Origin: an uncultured Fidelibacterota bacterium
GTDB lineage: Bacteria; Marinisomatota; Marinisomatia; Marinisomatales; UBA1611
NCBI GenBank assembly: GCA_913045415.1
Contig: CAJWPW010000050.1
Span: 1-7,324 of the forward strand
DNA: 7,324 nucleotides
Direction: 5' to 3'
Shown piece after piece: positions 1-5,940 of the stretch. The notes under the pieces are model-generated. The model worked only from the letters and a program-made list of their open reading frames with translations, did no database searches and was not told where the DNA came from. Within the stretch, counting starts at the first letter, position 1; every line of letters begins with the position of its first letter. Position numbers and translations under genes: made by a program.

Positions 1-824
1 GGCCCTTCATCAACGGTTACAACCAAATTCAATATCTTTTTGTTTTCACTAAACTGAATAGTATCACTAACGATTCGAAAATCCCTATAGCCTTTATTCC
101 GATAGTAAGTGGAAACAAGATTCAAGTCTTCATCAAATTTTTTATCATCAAATGTGGATCGCCAGAACATATACCAACGTTGCTGTTTGGTCTCCTTCAT
201 AGTCCAGCGTAGTCTTAAATCTGAATAAGATTCATTACCTTCAAAAATAATTTTTCCAGTCTTAATCTTGTCATTTTCTTGTATGTTGAAAACCACATTT
301 CGAACTAGGTCTTTTGCTCTACCATCAAAAAGTGTGGATTCTTCCACAGGAATTTCTAATACAGGATTGATTTCCGCATTCAAATACCCTTTTTCTTCAT
401 AAAGTTCTTTGATTTTTTTTGCAGTCTCATGAAGTGTGTTAGGCCGGAGCCGCTGACCTTTTGACAAACTAACCTCATCTTCAAACTTGCGGTCTTTTAT
501 TTTTTTATTCCCATCATAAGACAAATCGCCCAAAATGAAATTTTCCTTCACCAAAATCGTCAAAGATAATCCTTCATCCGTCTCATTATCATACCGTAAT
601 TGAATATCCTGGAAAAGTCCTAATTGCCATAGCCTTTTTATGGCTCGAGGAAATTCTGCTTGTGAAATGGTTTGTCCTTCACGAAGTCCAGCTGTAAAAA
701 GAATAGTATTCTCAGATGTAACGGCATTCCCCTCTACATTCACGCTGACTAATGTGATATCAGCCGGAATCCCTTGGGCAATCCCAAGAGTTAAACTCAA
801 AATAAAAATAAATATTTTTTTCAT
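1..824 (-). CDS. bamA: Outer-membrane protein assembly factor BamA (N-terminal POTRA part, truncated by the window edge)
   Basis: BamA is the core of the BAM complex, which folds beta-barrel proteins into the outer membrane; its periplasmic POTRA repeats receive the clients. The 274 visible codons start at ATG 824-822 and read open off the left edge. Residues 1-18 (MKKIFIFILSLTLGIAQG) form a signal peptide with no lipobox. Three POTRA-like repeats follow, at about 23-95, 96-183 and 185-274. Repeat 1 has the typical VNVEGN strand and RLWQLGLFQDI helix and strand; repeat 3 has IIFEGNESYSD and ends in YYRNKGYRDFRI. Further POTRA repeats and the barrel must lie beyond the window. The start is 3 bases after the uppS stop, so the genes are probably cotranscribed and perhaps translationally coupled. 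The ribosome site is weak (AGG about 13 bases upstream). The style of repeat 3 resembles FCB-group BamA; that is inference. A TamA-like relative is less likely given the uppS linkage. Confidence 0.9.
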   Translation of the reverse strand, partial: MKKIFIFILSLTLGIAQGIPADITLVSVNVEGNAVTSENTILFTAGLREGQTISQAEFPRAIKRLWQLGLFQDIQLRYDNETDEGLSLTILVKENFILGDLSYDGNKKIKDRKFEDEVSLSKGQRLRPNTLHETAKKIKELYEEKGYLNAEINPVLEIPVEESTLFDGRAKDLVRNVVFNIQENDKIKTGKIIFEGNESYSDLRLRWTMKETKQQRWYMFWRSTFDDKKFDEDLNLVSTYYRNKGYRDFRIVSDTIQFSENKKILNLVVTVDEG

Positions 825-827
825 ATA

Positions 828-1577
828 TTAATTGTTTACCTGTTCACTAACCTTTCCAAATCGTCGTTCTCGTGATTGATATTCTAATATTGCTTCTATG
901 AGAGCATCTTCACGAAATGCCGGCCAAAAGGTTTTCGTCATTAAAATTTCTGAATAAGCACATTGCCATAATAAAAAGTTACTTAAACGACACTCCCCAC
1001 TGGTGCGTATCAATAGATCTGGGTTAGGCATGTCTGATGTTGAAAGCGTATTGGAGAAAATAGTTTCATCTATTTCATCCAATTTTAAATCACCCTTTTT
1101 AACTTTTTTTGCAATAGCTTGGACTGCTGCAACCATTTCCTGGCGACTTCCATAATTCAATGCAAGACAGAGGTTTAATCCTGTATTGTTTTTGGTGATC
1201 TCGATTCCATCAAAAATCCCTTTTTGCGTGGATTTTGGTAATTTCTTCAAATCACCGATTGCAGTAAAACGAACATTATTTTTATGTAGTTCTCTTACTT
1301 CCGCACTAATGGTTTTTAATAGAAGTGTCATGAGAGCACTCACTTCAGTTTTAGGACGTCGCCAATTCTCTGTAGAAAATGTATAGAGCGTCAGATGTTT
1401 TACACCGATCTCTCCAGAAACACGAGTAATCTCTCGAACTGAATTGACTCCTTCCTTGTGTCCTGCAACCCTCGGCAAAGAACGCTCCTTAGCCCAACGA
1501 CCATTGCCGTCCATAATAATGGCAATATGTTTTGGGATATGCCCATCTAGGATATTTTCTTTCATTGATTGTGTCAT
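828..1577 (-). CDS. uppS: Isoprenyl transferase / di-trans,poly-cis-decaprenylcistransferase (UppS)
   Basis: Cytoplasmic, membrane-associated cis-prenyltransferase that adds isopentenyl diphosphate units to farnesyl diphosphate to make undecaprenyl diphosphate, the lipid carrier for peptidoglycan and O-antigen. With the ATG at 1577 the protein is 249 aa, normal for the family. All signature elements are present: IAIIMDGNGRWAK with Asp23 (Mg-diphosphate) and Arg27, His40 in PRVAGHKEG, FSTENWRRP (67-75), the RTSGECRLSN block with Arg191 and Arg197, Glu210 in AYSEI, and C-terminal RERRFG (236-241). I prefer ATG 1577 because the longer in-frame start is a TTG at 1616 whose 13 extra residues do not resemble the family; ATG 1565 (four codons later) is also possible. 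No clear Shine-Dalgarno is seen before any of them. It follows mrp after about 125 bases and is 3 bases from bamA, without the intervening cdsA and rseP of Proteobacteria. Confidence 0.95.
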   Translation of the reverse strand: MTQSMKENILDGHIPKHIAIIMDGNGRWAKERSLPRVAGHKEGVNSVREITRVSGEIGVKHLTLYTFSTENWRRPKTEVSALMTLLLKTISAEVRELHKNNVRFTAIGDLKKLPKSTQKGIFDGIEITKNNTGLNLCLALNYGSRQEMVAAVQAIAKKVKKGDLKLDEIDETIFSNTLSTSDMPNPDLLIRTSGECRLSNFLLWQCAYSEILMTKTFWPAFREDALIEAILEYQSRERRFGKVSEQVNN

Positions 1578-1702
1578 AATAATAAGGAAAAAAGCGGGCG
1601 AAATTAACCTAGGCAATAATCGGATACAACCGAGTTACCATAGCTCATATCTCCCTGAGTTTGAAGTAGTACGGATGAACCAACATTCCGCTCCCTGTTC
1701 AT

Positions 1703-2812
1703 TTAATCAAGAGAAGATAAAAGATTTTGAGCCACTTGATGATAGAGCTGCCCCAAGGGTGAATCCGGATCTTTTTGTGCCACCGGAACACCTGCATCGG
1801 TTGCAGCCATAATTTCATGTGAAATAGGTATTTTACCCAGAAGAGGAACGCCAAGTCGTTCACTCTCTTTTTTACCACCACCGGTTTTAAAGAGGTCCAT
1901 TGTGAAACTGAATTTACCTGTGTTATCTAGGTCTACGTTTTCACCATTGATGGTCATGGCTGAAACATCACCTTCTACTGCACCTTCCAAAACTAATCCG
2001 GACATATTTTCGATTACACCCAAAACTGGCGTATTCACTTTTCGAAACATGTCCGCTCCTTTGCGAACATCTGCAAGGGCAATATCCTGTGGTGTGGTCA
2101 CCATGACTGCCCCTGACATTCGAAGTTTTTGTGTGAGCGTCAACTGGATATCACCCGTACCTGGCGGTAAGTCCAAAATCATCACATCCAATTCGCCCCA
2201 TTTTACATCGCGAAAAAACTGTTCTGTCATTCTCGCTACCAACGGCCCGCGCCAAATGACTGGTGTTTCGTTCCCACTTATAAATCCGAAACTCATGACC
2301 TTCATGCCAAATTTTTCTAAAGGGATCAATTTTTTATCTTGGGTCAATTCCGGCTGTTCATTGAGTCCGAGAACAATGGGAAGAGATGGACCATAAATGT
2401 CAAGGTCAAGCAAACCAACTTTTTTCCCTTGTATTGCCATGGCGCAAGCTAAGTTGGCAGCAACAGTAGATTTCCCCACACCGCCTTTTCCACTGGCAAT
2501 CGCGATCACATGTTTGACATTATCTAGAATAGCCGGATGCGCTTGCTGTTTAGCCTCAATTGGTGGAGCCTGACTAGGTGCATCCCCTGATATTTCAATT
2601 GAAACTTTTACAAAATCTTCAGATAATACCTGTTTTAAATTTTTGACGACTTCTTGTTTCTTTGCTTCGTTTTGCGATGTGATATTGAGGTAAACAATCA
2701 CAGTCTTTTCATCAACTATGACATCTTTCACCATTCCAAAGGAAACAATATCCCTGGAAAATCCGGGATAATTAATCGTTTTTAATTTATCTAGTACGTT
2801 TTCTTTATTCAT
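1703..2812 (-). CDS. mrp: Mrp/ApbC-family iron-sulfur carrier P-loop ATPase, lacking the C-terminal CxxC
   Basis: Mrp/ApbC proteins (ParA/MinD-like ATPases, relatives of Nbp35 and Ind1) are cytoplasmic dimers that carry and deliver [4Fe-4S] clusters to apo-enzymes. The 369 aa comprise an N-terminal MIP18/DUF59 domain (about 4-75), a Pro/Gln-rich linker (about 77-95) and the ATPase domain (about 100-369). The deviant Walker A SGKGGVGKST is at 107-116 with signature Lys109 and Lys114; LDLDIYGPSLP is at 135-145 and the Walker B-type LDLPPGTGD at 213-221. After IENMSG (267-272), where relatives carry a CPxCG-type cluster motif, there is none: the whole protein has one cysteine (Cys123). Instead a segment of about 35 residues rich in predicted beta strand (273-308) leads to the conserved FKTGGGKKES. 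The start ATG has no Shine-Dalgarno and lies 11 bases after the U-tract of a terminator hairpin. The family assignment is firm; cluster binding by this copy is in doubt. Confidence 0.93.
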   Translation of the reverse strand: MNKENVLDKLKTINYPGFSRDIVSFGMVKDVIVDEKTVIVYLNITSQNEAKKQEVVKNLKQVLSEDFVKVSIEISGDAPSQAPPIEAKQQAHPAILDNVKHVIAIASGKGGVGKSTVAANLACAMAIQGKKVGLLDLDIYGPSLPIVLGLNEQPELTQDKKLIPLEKFGMKVMSFGFISGNETPVIWRGPLVARMTEQFFRDVKWGELDVMILDLPPGTGDIQLTLTQKLRMSGAVMVTTPQDIALADVRKGADMFRKVNTPVLGVIENMSGLVLEGAVEGDVSAMTINGENVDLDNTGKFSFTMDLFKTGGGKKESERLGVPLLGKIPISHEIMAATDAGVPVAQKDPDSPLGQLYHQVAQNLLSSLD

Positions 2813-2823
2813 GATTGATGCTG

Positions 2824-2856
2824 AAAAAAAGCGGCTGCCAAGTGACAGCCGCTTTT
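2824..2856 (-). terminator. Intrinsic terminator after the ferredoxin gene
   Basis: On the minus strand an 11-bp perfect stem (AAAAGCGGCTG paired with CAGCCGCTTTT) encloses an 8-base loop. The seven consecutive T residues at 2830-2824 provide the U-tract, the first four of them also serving as the 3' arm of the stem. The hairpin lies 26 bases after the ferredoxin stop codon and ends 11 bases before the mrp ATG. In the plus direction only four T residues follow the GC stem, so it is directional for minus-strand transcription. It should end most ferredoxin transcripts; read-through, or a promoter I cannot identify, must serve mrp. Confidence 0.85.
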
Positions 2857-2882
2857 AATTACCTTAAGCTATTTTTTATTTT

Positions 2883-3188
2883 TTACCCTGCATATTCGCG
2901 ACCAAACCATTCGTAGTTAATTTTGGAATATTTGTGCCACTCTTCTGGGACTTCACTTTCTTCAAAGATCGCTTCTACTGGGCATTCCGGTTCACAAGCG
3001 CCACAGTCGATACATTCTTCAGGGTCAATGTATAACATATCTTCATCTTTCGGGACAAAGCCGTCTACTTTTGCTTCTGCACCGGCACCTTCTTTATCAT
3101 AAGGGCCATGAATACAATCTACGGGGCAAACCTCTACACAGGCAGTGTCACAGGTCCCTACACAAGGTTCAGCAATAATGTACGTCAT
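2883..3188 (-). CDS. Dicluster ferredoxin (7Fe/8Fe, FdxA-like) with an extended inter-cluster linker
   Basis: Small soluble electron carrier of 101 aa. The N-terminal half reads [17 protein letters not shown] (Cys9, 13, 17, 21, 25) and the second motif is [12 protein letters not shown] (Cys59, 62, 65, 69). The C-terminal [17 protein letters not shown] tail is typical of the Thermus/Azotobacter/FdxA ferredoxin family. In Thermus-type 7Fe proteins a [3Fe-4S] cluster uses the equivalents of Cys9, Cys17 and Cys69, and a [4Fe-4S] cluster uses Cys21, 59, 62 and 65. Here an additional Cys13 sits one residue past the position used as a ligand in CxxC-type relatives, so cluster I could be 3Fe or 4Fe. 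The linker between Cys25 and Cys59 is about 18-20 residues longer than in those proteins as I remember them. The start is well supported by AAAGGAG (3202-3196), 7 bases upstream. It is transcribed toward mrp but separated from it by a terminator; the redox partner is unknown. Confidence 0.92.
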   Translation of the reverse strand: MTYIIAEPCVGTCDTACVEVCPVDCIHGPYDKEGAGAEAKVDGFVPKDEDMLYIDPEECIDCGACEPECPVEAIFEESEVPEEWHKYSKINYEWFGREYAG

Positions 3189-3195
3189 TCTCGTA

Positions 3196-3202
3196 CTCCT
3201 TT
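3196..3202 (-). promoter_or_regulatory. Strong Shine-Dalgarno of the ferredoxin gene
   Basis: The minus strand reads AAAGGAG with a 7-base spacer to the ATG at 3188-3186. It is the best ribosome site in the window and fixes the ferredoxin start. The other minus-strand genes, apart from pepC, lack such a site. Confidence 0.8.
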
Positions 3203-3219
3203 GTAATAATGTTCAAATC

Positions 3220-3247
3220 TTGGTTTAAAACGCAGCCTCAATTTAAT
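3220..3247 (+). promoter_or_regulatory. Tentative sigma-70-like promoter for the transporter-kinase pair
   Basis: In the divergent intergenic region, TTGGTT (3220-3225) and TTTAAT (3242-3247) are 16 bases apart and match the -35 and -10 consensus at 3 and 5 of 6 positions. This would give a leader of roughly 50 bases before the ATG at 3304. The region is AT-rich, so such matches arise easily by chance, and FCB-type bacteria often use a different promoter consensus. I found no equally convincing promoter for the divergent ferredoxin gene, although one must lie between 3203 and about 3290. Confidence 0.22.
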
Positions 3248-3295
3248 GGGAAAATCTATATGTAAAAAACGTTTTGGGACTAATTTCTACGCCTA

Positions 3296-3309
3296 TTTCA
3301 TCGATGAAA
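3296..3309. repeat. 14-base perfect palindrome over the transporter start codon
   Basis: TTTCATCGATGAAA equals its own reverse complement, and the preferred ATG (3304-3306) of the MFS gene lies inside it. As RNA it could form a 5-bp stem with a TCGA loop that hides the start codon; as DNA it could be an operator. About one palindrome of this length per two windows of this size is expected by chance, so a function is unproven. Confidence 0.35.
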
Positions 3310-4500
3310 AAAGATCAGAATCATAATCTGGCCCTACTTTGGTCCGCCCAAGCCATTTCTCAAGCAGGAGATGCCATTTATCAACTAGCTCTCATCTGGC
3401 TCGTTTTGGATATGACAAATTCATCTATCATTACCGGAATTGTAGCTATGAGCGCCTATTTACCTGCTCTGATTTTCGGACTTTATGCAGGCGTTTTTTC
3501 AGACCGATTAAACCGTTTGCGACTCATGATTTTTGCCAATGCTGGACAAGCACTGGCTGTATTATTGATTCCATTATTTCTTTGGTTTGGATATGAAAAT
3601 GTCTGGATTATTTGCGGATTAGCATTTATTCGCAGTTGTTTTAATACTCTTTTTCAACCGGCATTGAATTCGATGGTTCCTATGCTCTTTTCCAAGGATC
3701 ATCTTGTAAAAATTAATGCGATCTTGGCAACATCCGGGCAATTAGCCTGGATGATGGGACCATTTTTTGCAGGGATTCTCTTGACAATGGTTTCGCTACC
3801 CAATCTGTTTTTAGTGGATAGTGGATCATTTCTCATTGGAATTAGTTTGCTCCTGTTTATCAAAAAACCCAATAATCCTGACCCGGTTGACAATCATAGT
3901 CACTGGGATAATTTAAAGAAGGGGTTATTATATCTCTTCAGGGAAAAACCTATCTTCTGGATGATGATTATTACCTTTATTAATAATTTTTTTATTATGG
4001 GACCAGCAATTGTGGGATTACCAATTTTAGTGAAAAATACACTACACGGCACCCCATCTGATTTTGCTTTTGTAGAAGGATGCATGGCAGTCGGCGCATT
4101 GTTAGGATCGCTTATCGTTTCAAAATTAAATGGACGGATGCCTAATGGAATGATTTGGGGTATTGGGCTCATATTAGATGGAATCACATTCTCTCTAATA
4201 TATTGGGCCGAGTCCGTAGAAATGGCTATGGTGATTATTTGCCTACATGGAATAGGTATTCCATTTATTATGATAAGTCGAACATCAATTATCCAGATTC
4301 ATACTCCAAATCAATATCATGGCAGGTTATTCTCTGTTGTTCATTTAGGTGTTGTCGGAACGACTGCTATTTCTGCTGGTTTTGTAGGGGTTATCACATC
4401 CATTATTTCAGTAAAAATATTATTCTTTGGTATCGGAATTGGGGCAGCTCTTTGTGGCGTGATTGGCCTGATGACCCCATCCTTACGAAATCTTCGTTAA
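3304..4500 (+). CDS. MFS transporter (MFS_3 / EntS-like family)
   Basis: Inner-membrane major facilitator superfamily protein of 398 aa, the usual size for a 12-helix carrier. The opening NLALLWSAQAISQAGDAIYQLAL is typical of the MFS_3 branch, which includes EntS and MefA-type exporters. The motif A loop after TM2 is GLYAGVFSDRLNRLR (59-73), with Asp67, Arg68 and Arg71. A hydrophilic central loop (about 187-212, KKPNNPDPVDNHSH onward) divides the two halves, and the second half has the related QYHGRLFSV segment (337-345). I chose ATG 3304 over an in-frame TTG at 3274, because the extra ten residues add nothing family-like. Neither start has a Shine-Dalgarno. The gene is followed after 9 bases by a FGGY kinase, which suggests a shared substrate or pathway. 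MFS_3 members are mostly exporters, so direction and substrate cannot be told; import of the kinase substrate is an inference. Confidence 0.9.
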   Translation: MKKDQNHNLALLWSAQAISQAGDAIYQLALIWLVLDMTNSSIITGIVAMSAYLPALIFGLYAGVFSDRLNRLRLMIFANAGQALAVLLIPLFLWFGYENVWIICGLAFIRSCFNTLFQPALNSMVPMLFSKDHLVKINAILATSGQLAWMMGPFFAGILLTMVSLPNLFLVDSGSFLIGISLLLFIKKPNNPDPVDNHSHWDNLKKGLLYLFREKPIFWMMIITFINNFFIMGPAIVGLPILVKNTLHGTPSDFAFVEGCMAVGALLGSLIVSKLNGRMPNGMIWGIGLILDGITFSLIYWAESVEMAMVIICLHGIGIPFIMISRTSIIQIHTPNQYHGRLFSVVHLGVVGTTAISAGFVGVITSIISVKILFFGIGIGAALCGVIGLMTPSLRNLR

Positions 4501-4509
4501 GTTTGATTT

Positions 4510-5919
4510 ATGAATTATATCATTATTGATTCTGGGACTTCTTCAACAAAAGCATTTTTGTTTAATTCTGATGGCGTGGTTCTTCATTCTCAAAAAATAA
4601 AACATGCATTATTTCGACCTAAACAATATCATGTTGAATCTGATGCCCTTGTAATTTTGGAAACTTGCAAATCTCTCTTTGAAAAAATGGTGATCGCATC
4701 CGGTGATATGCCTGTTCATTCTTCTGGTTTGGCTATTCAACGCTCTACTTTTTTATTTTGGGAAAAGGAATCCTGTACGCCTGTTACGCCAGCTTTAAGT
4801 TGGCAGGATAGTAGAGCGCATGCTATTGTGGAAGAATTTTCCACCCATAGTAACCAACTTTGGCAAATTACGGGGACACCGTTGAGTGCTCATTTTGGTG
4901 GACCCAAATTTTTACACATGATCCGAGAAAATCCACAATTGAAAAACCGTGTTAAAAATGGAGAATTATATTTTGGACCATTGAGTGCATTTCTTTCCCA
5001 GGCCATGACAGGAACCGCTGGTGTGGAAGAATCCATCGCTTGCCGATCTTTGCTTTATGATATTCATAAGGGTGATTGGTCAGAGTTCGCTTTAAATCTA
5101 TTCGGAGTTTCTCCGCAATGTCTACCGCCATTGGTTCCTGTAAAATATGATTTTGGCTATATGCTCGATTCAAAAATTCCACTTGCTGTTGTTATTGGCG
5201 ACCAGCAAGCAGCTCTCATTGGCCAAGCGGGACTGAAGCTTGGTAGTATTGCAACCAACTTTGGCACATCAGGTAGTGTACAATTCAATGCAGGGCAAAA
5301 CCCAACAATAGTTAATGGACTCATTTCCAGTGTCTTTTACTCAGATGAAAATATTAAATATTTTATGGTGGAAGGGACTATTAATGCATGTAATGCTCTT
5401 TTCTATCATTTGGAAGAAGAGCTGGGGATTCCTCATGATAAAATGGAATGGGATTACCGGGCTTCAAAAACGGAAACGGATGGGATATTCATTCCCGGTT
5501 TTAACGGACTTGCGGCACCCTATTGGAGGCCAGGGTTTAACGATGTTTATATTGATTTGGACAAAAGATCAGATGAAGACGAGATTGTGCGAGCAGGGAT
5601 GGAATCCATTGGATTTTTAGTGAGTGATATTTTGGAATGCCTTGAACCAATTATGTCTTCAAAGCCTTCACTTTTGACGGCAGCTGGTGGCGGATCCCGC
5701 TCTCCCTTGCTTCAATTCATTGCTGATTTAACGGGAATATCCGTGGGACATTCCACCATGAAGGATAGAACCGCCTATGGTATTTTTAGACTCTTAAACC
5801 CTACCTATCAATCTGATTCATCCAAAAGTGTAGATCAGATTTTTTCTCCAATTCCATCACAAAAAATAAATGAGAAAAAATTGAAATGGCTCAATGCCAT
5901 GGAAAAATTTATCAAGTAA
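4510..5919 (+). CDS. FGGY-family carbohydrate kinase, glycerol-kinase-like, substrate unknown
   Basis: Cytoplasmic ATP-dependent sugar or polyol kinase of 469 aa, somewhat shorter than GlpK (about 500). The N-terminal actin-like domain has the phosphate loop IIDSGTSSTKAF (5-16), AIQRSTFLFW (75-84) and LSWQDSRA (96-103). The C-terminal domain begins near GDQQAALIGQ (230-239), where Asp231 is the expected catalytic base, followed by NFGTSGSVQFN (250-260), EGTINACNAL (288-297), FIPGFNGLAAPYWRPGF (327-343) and the adenosine-binding AAGGGSRSPLLQF (391-403). These blocks are most like glycerol kinase. However, of the glycerol ligands in E. coli GlpK, Glu84 is Ser79 here and Tyr135 is His128, while Arg78, Trp98 and Asp231 are kept. 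The usual TALGAAYLAG-like helix near the C-terminus reads TAYGIFRLL. It starts 9 bases after the transporter gene with no Shine-Dalgarno, suggesting an operon with possible coupling. A substrate other than glycerol is likely but unproven. Confidence 0.88.
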   Translation: MNYIIIDSGTSSTKAFLFNSDGVVLHSQKIKHALFRPKQYHVESDALVILETCKSLFEKMVIASGDMPVHSSGLAIQRSTFLFWEKESCTPVTPALSWQDSRAHAIVEEFSTHSNQLWQITGTPLSAHFGGPKFLHMIRENPQLKNRVKNGELYFGPLSAFLSQAMTGTAGVEESIACRSLLYDIHKGDWSEFALNLFGVSPQCLPPLVPVKYDFGYMLDSKIPLAVVIGDQQAALIGQAGLKLGSIATNFGTSGSVQFNAGQNPTIVNGLISSVFYSDENIKYFMVEGTINACNALFYHLEEELGIPHDKMEWDYRASKTETDGIFIPGFNGLAAPYWRPGFNDVYIDLDKRSDEDEIVRAGMESIGFLVSDILECLEPIMSSKPSLLTAAGGGSRSPLLQFIADLTGISVGHSTMKDRTAYGIFRLLNPTYQSDSSKSVDQIFSPIPSQKINEKKLKWLNAMEKFIK

Positions 5920-5940
5920 AAGTGGAATTCATTTTAGGCG

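Noticed and set aside
640..831. Short plus-strand frame opposite the start of bamA
   Set aside because: It overlaps the signal peptide and first POTRA coding region on the other strand and has no independent support.
1578..1616. TTG start giving a uppS product 13 residues longer
   Set aside because: It has no Shine-Dalgarno, uses a rare start codon, and the added hydrophobic residues do not resemble the UppS N-terminus; ATG 1577 gives a normal length.
1632..1659. Two small competing hairpins (GAGCTA/TAACTC and CTCA/TGAG) between mrp and uppS
   Set aside because: Stems of 4-6 bp with a wobble pair and no U-tract are within what AT-rich DNA gives by chance; not called a riboregulator or terminator.
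1902..2396. Long open frame opposite mrp (164 codons, plus strand)
   Set aside because: It is antisense to the clearly coding mrp gene and its translation has no recognisable domain; a shadow frame.
3274..3303. TTG start extending the transporter by 10 residues
   Set aside because: The extra residues are not family-like and there is no ribosome site; ATG 3304 places the conserved LLWSAQAIS segment at the usual distance from the start.
3189..3303. Riboswitch or T-box in the divergent intergenic region
   Set aside because: The 115 bases are too short and show no conserved multi-stem structure; only weak promoter-like hexamers and short palindromes were seen.
4155..4529. 124-codon frame overlapping the end of the transporter and start of the kinase on the plus strand
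   Set aside because: Out of frame with two well-supported genes, with an implausible Trp/Tyr/Cys-rich composition; a shadow frame.
5920..5940. Possible bidirectional terminator between the convergent kinase and pepC genes
   Set aside because: The 21 bases contain no stem followed by a T-run; termination must occur inside the neighbouring gene ends or by Rho.
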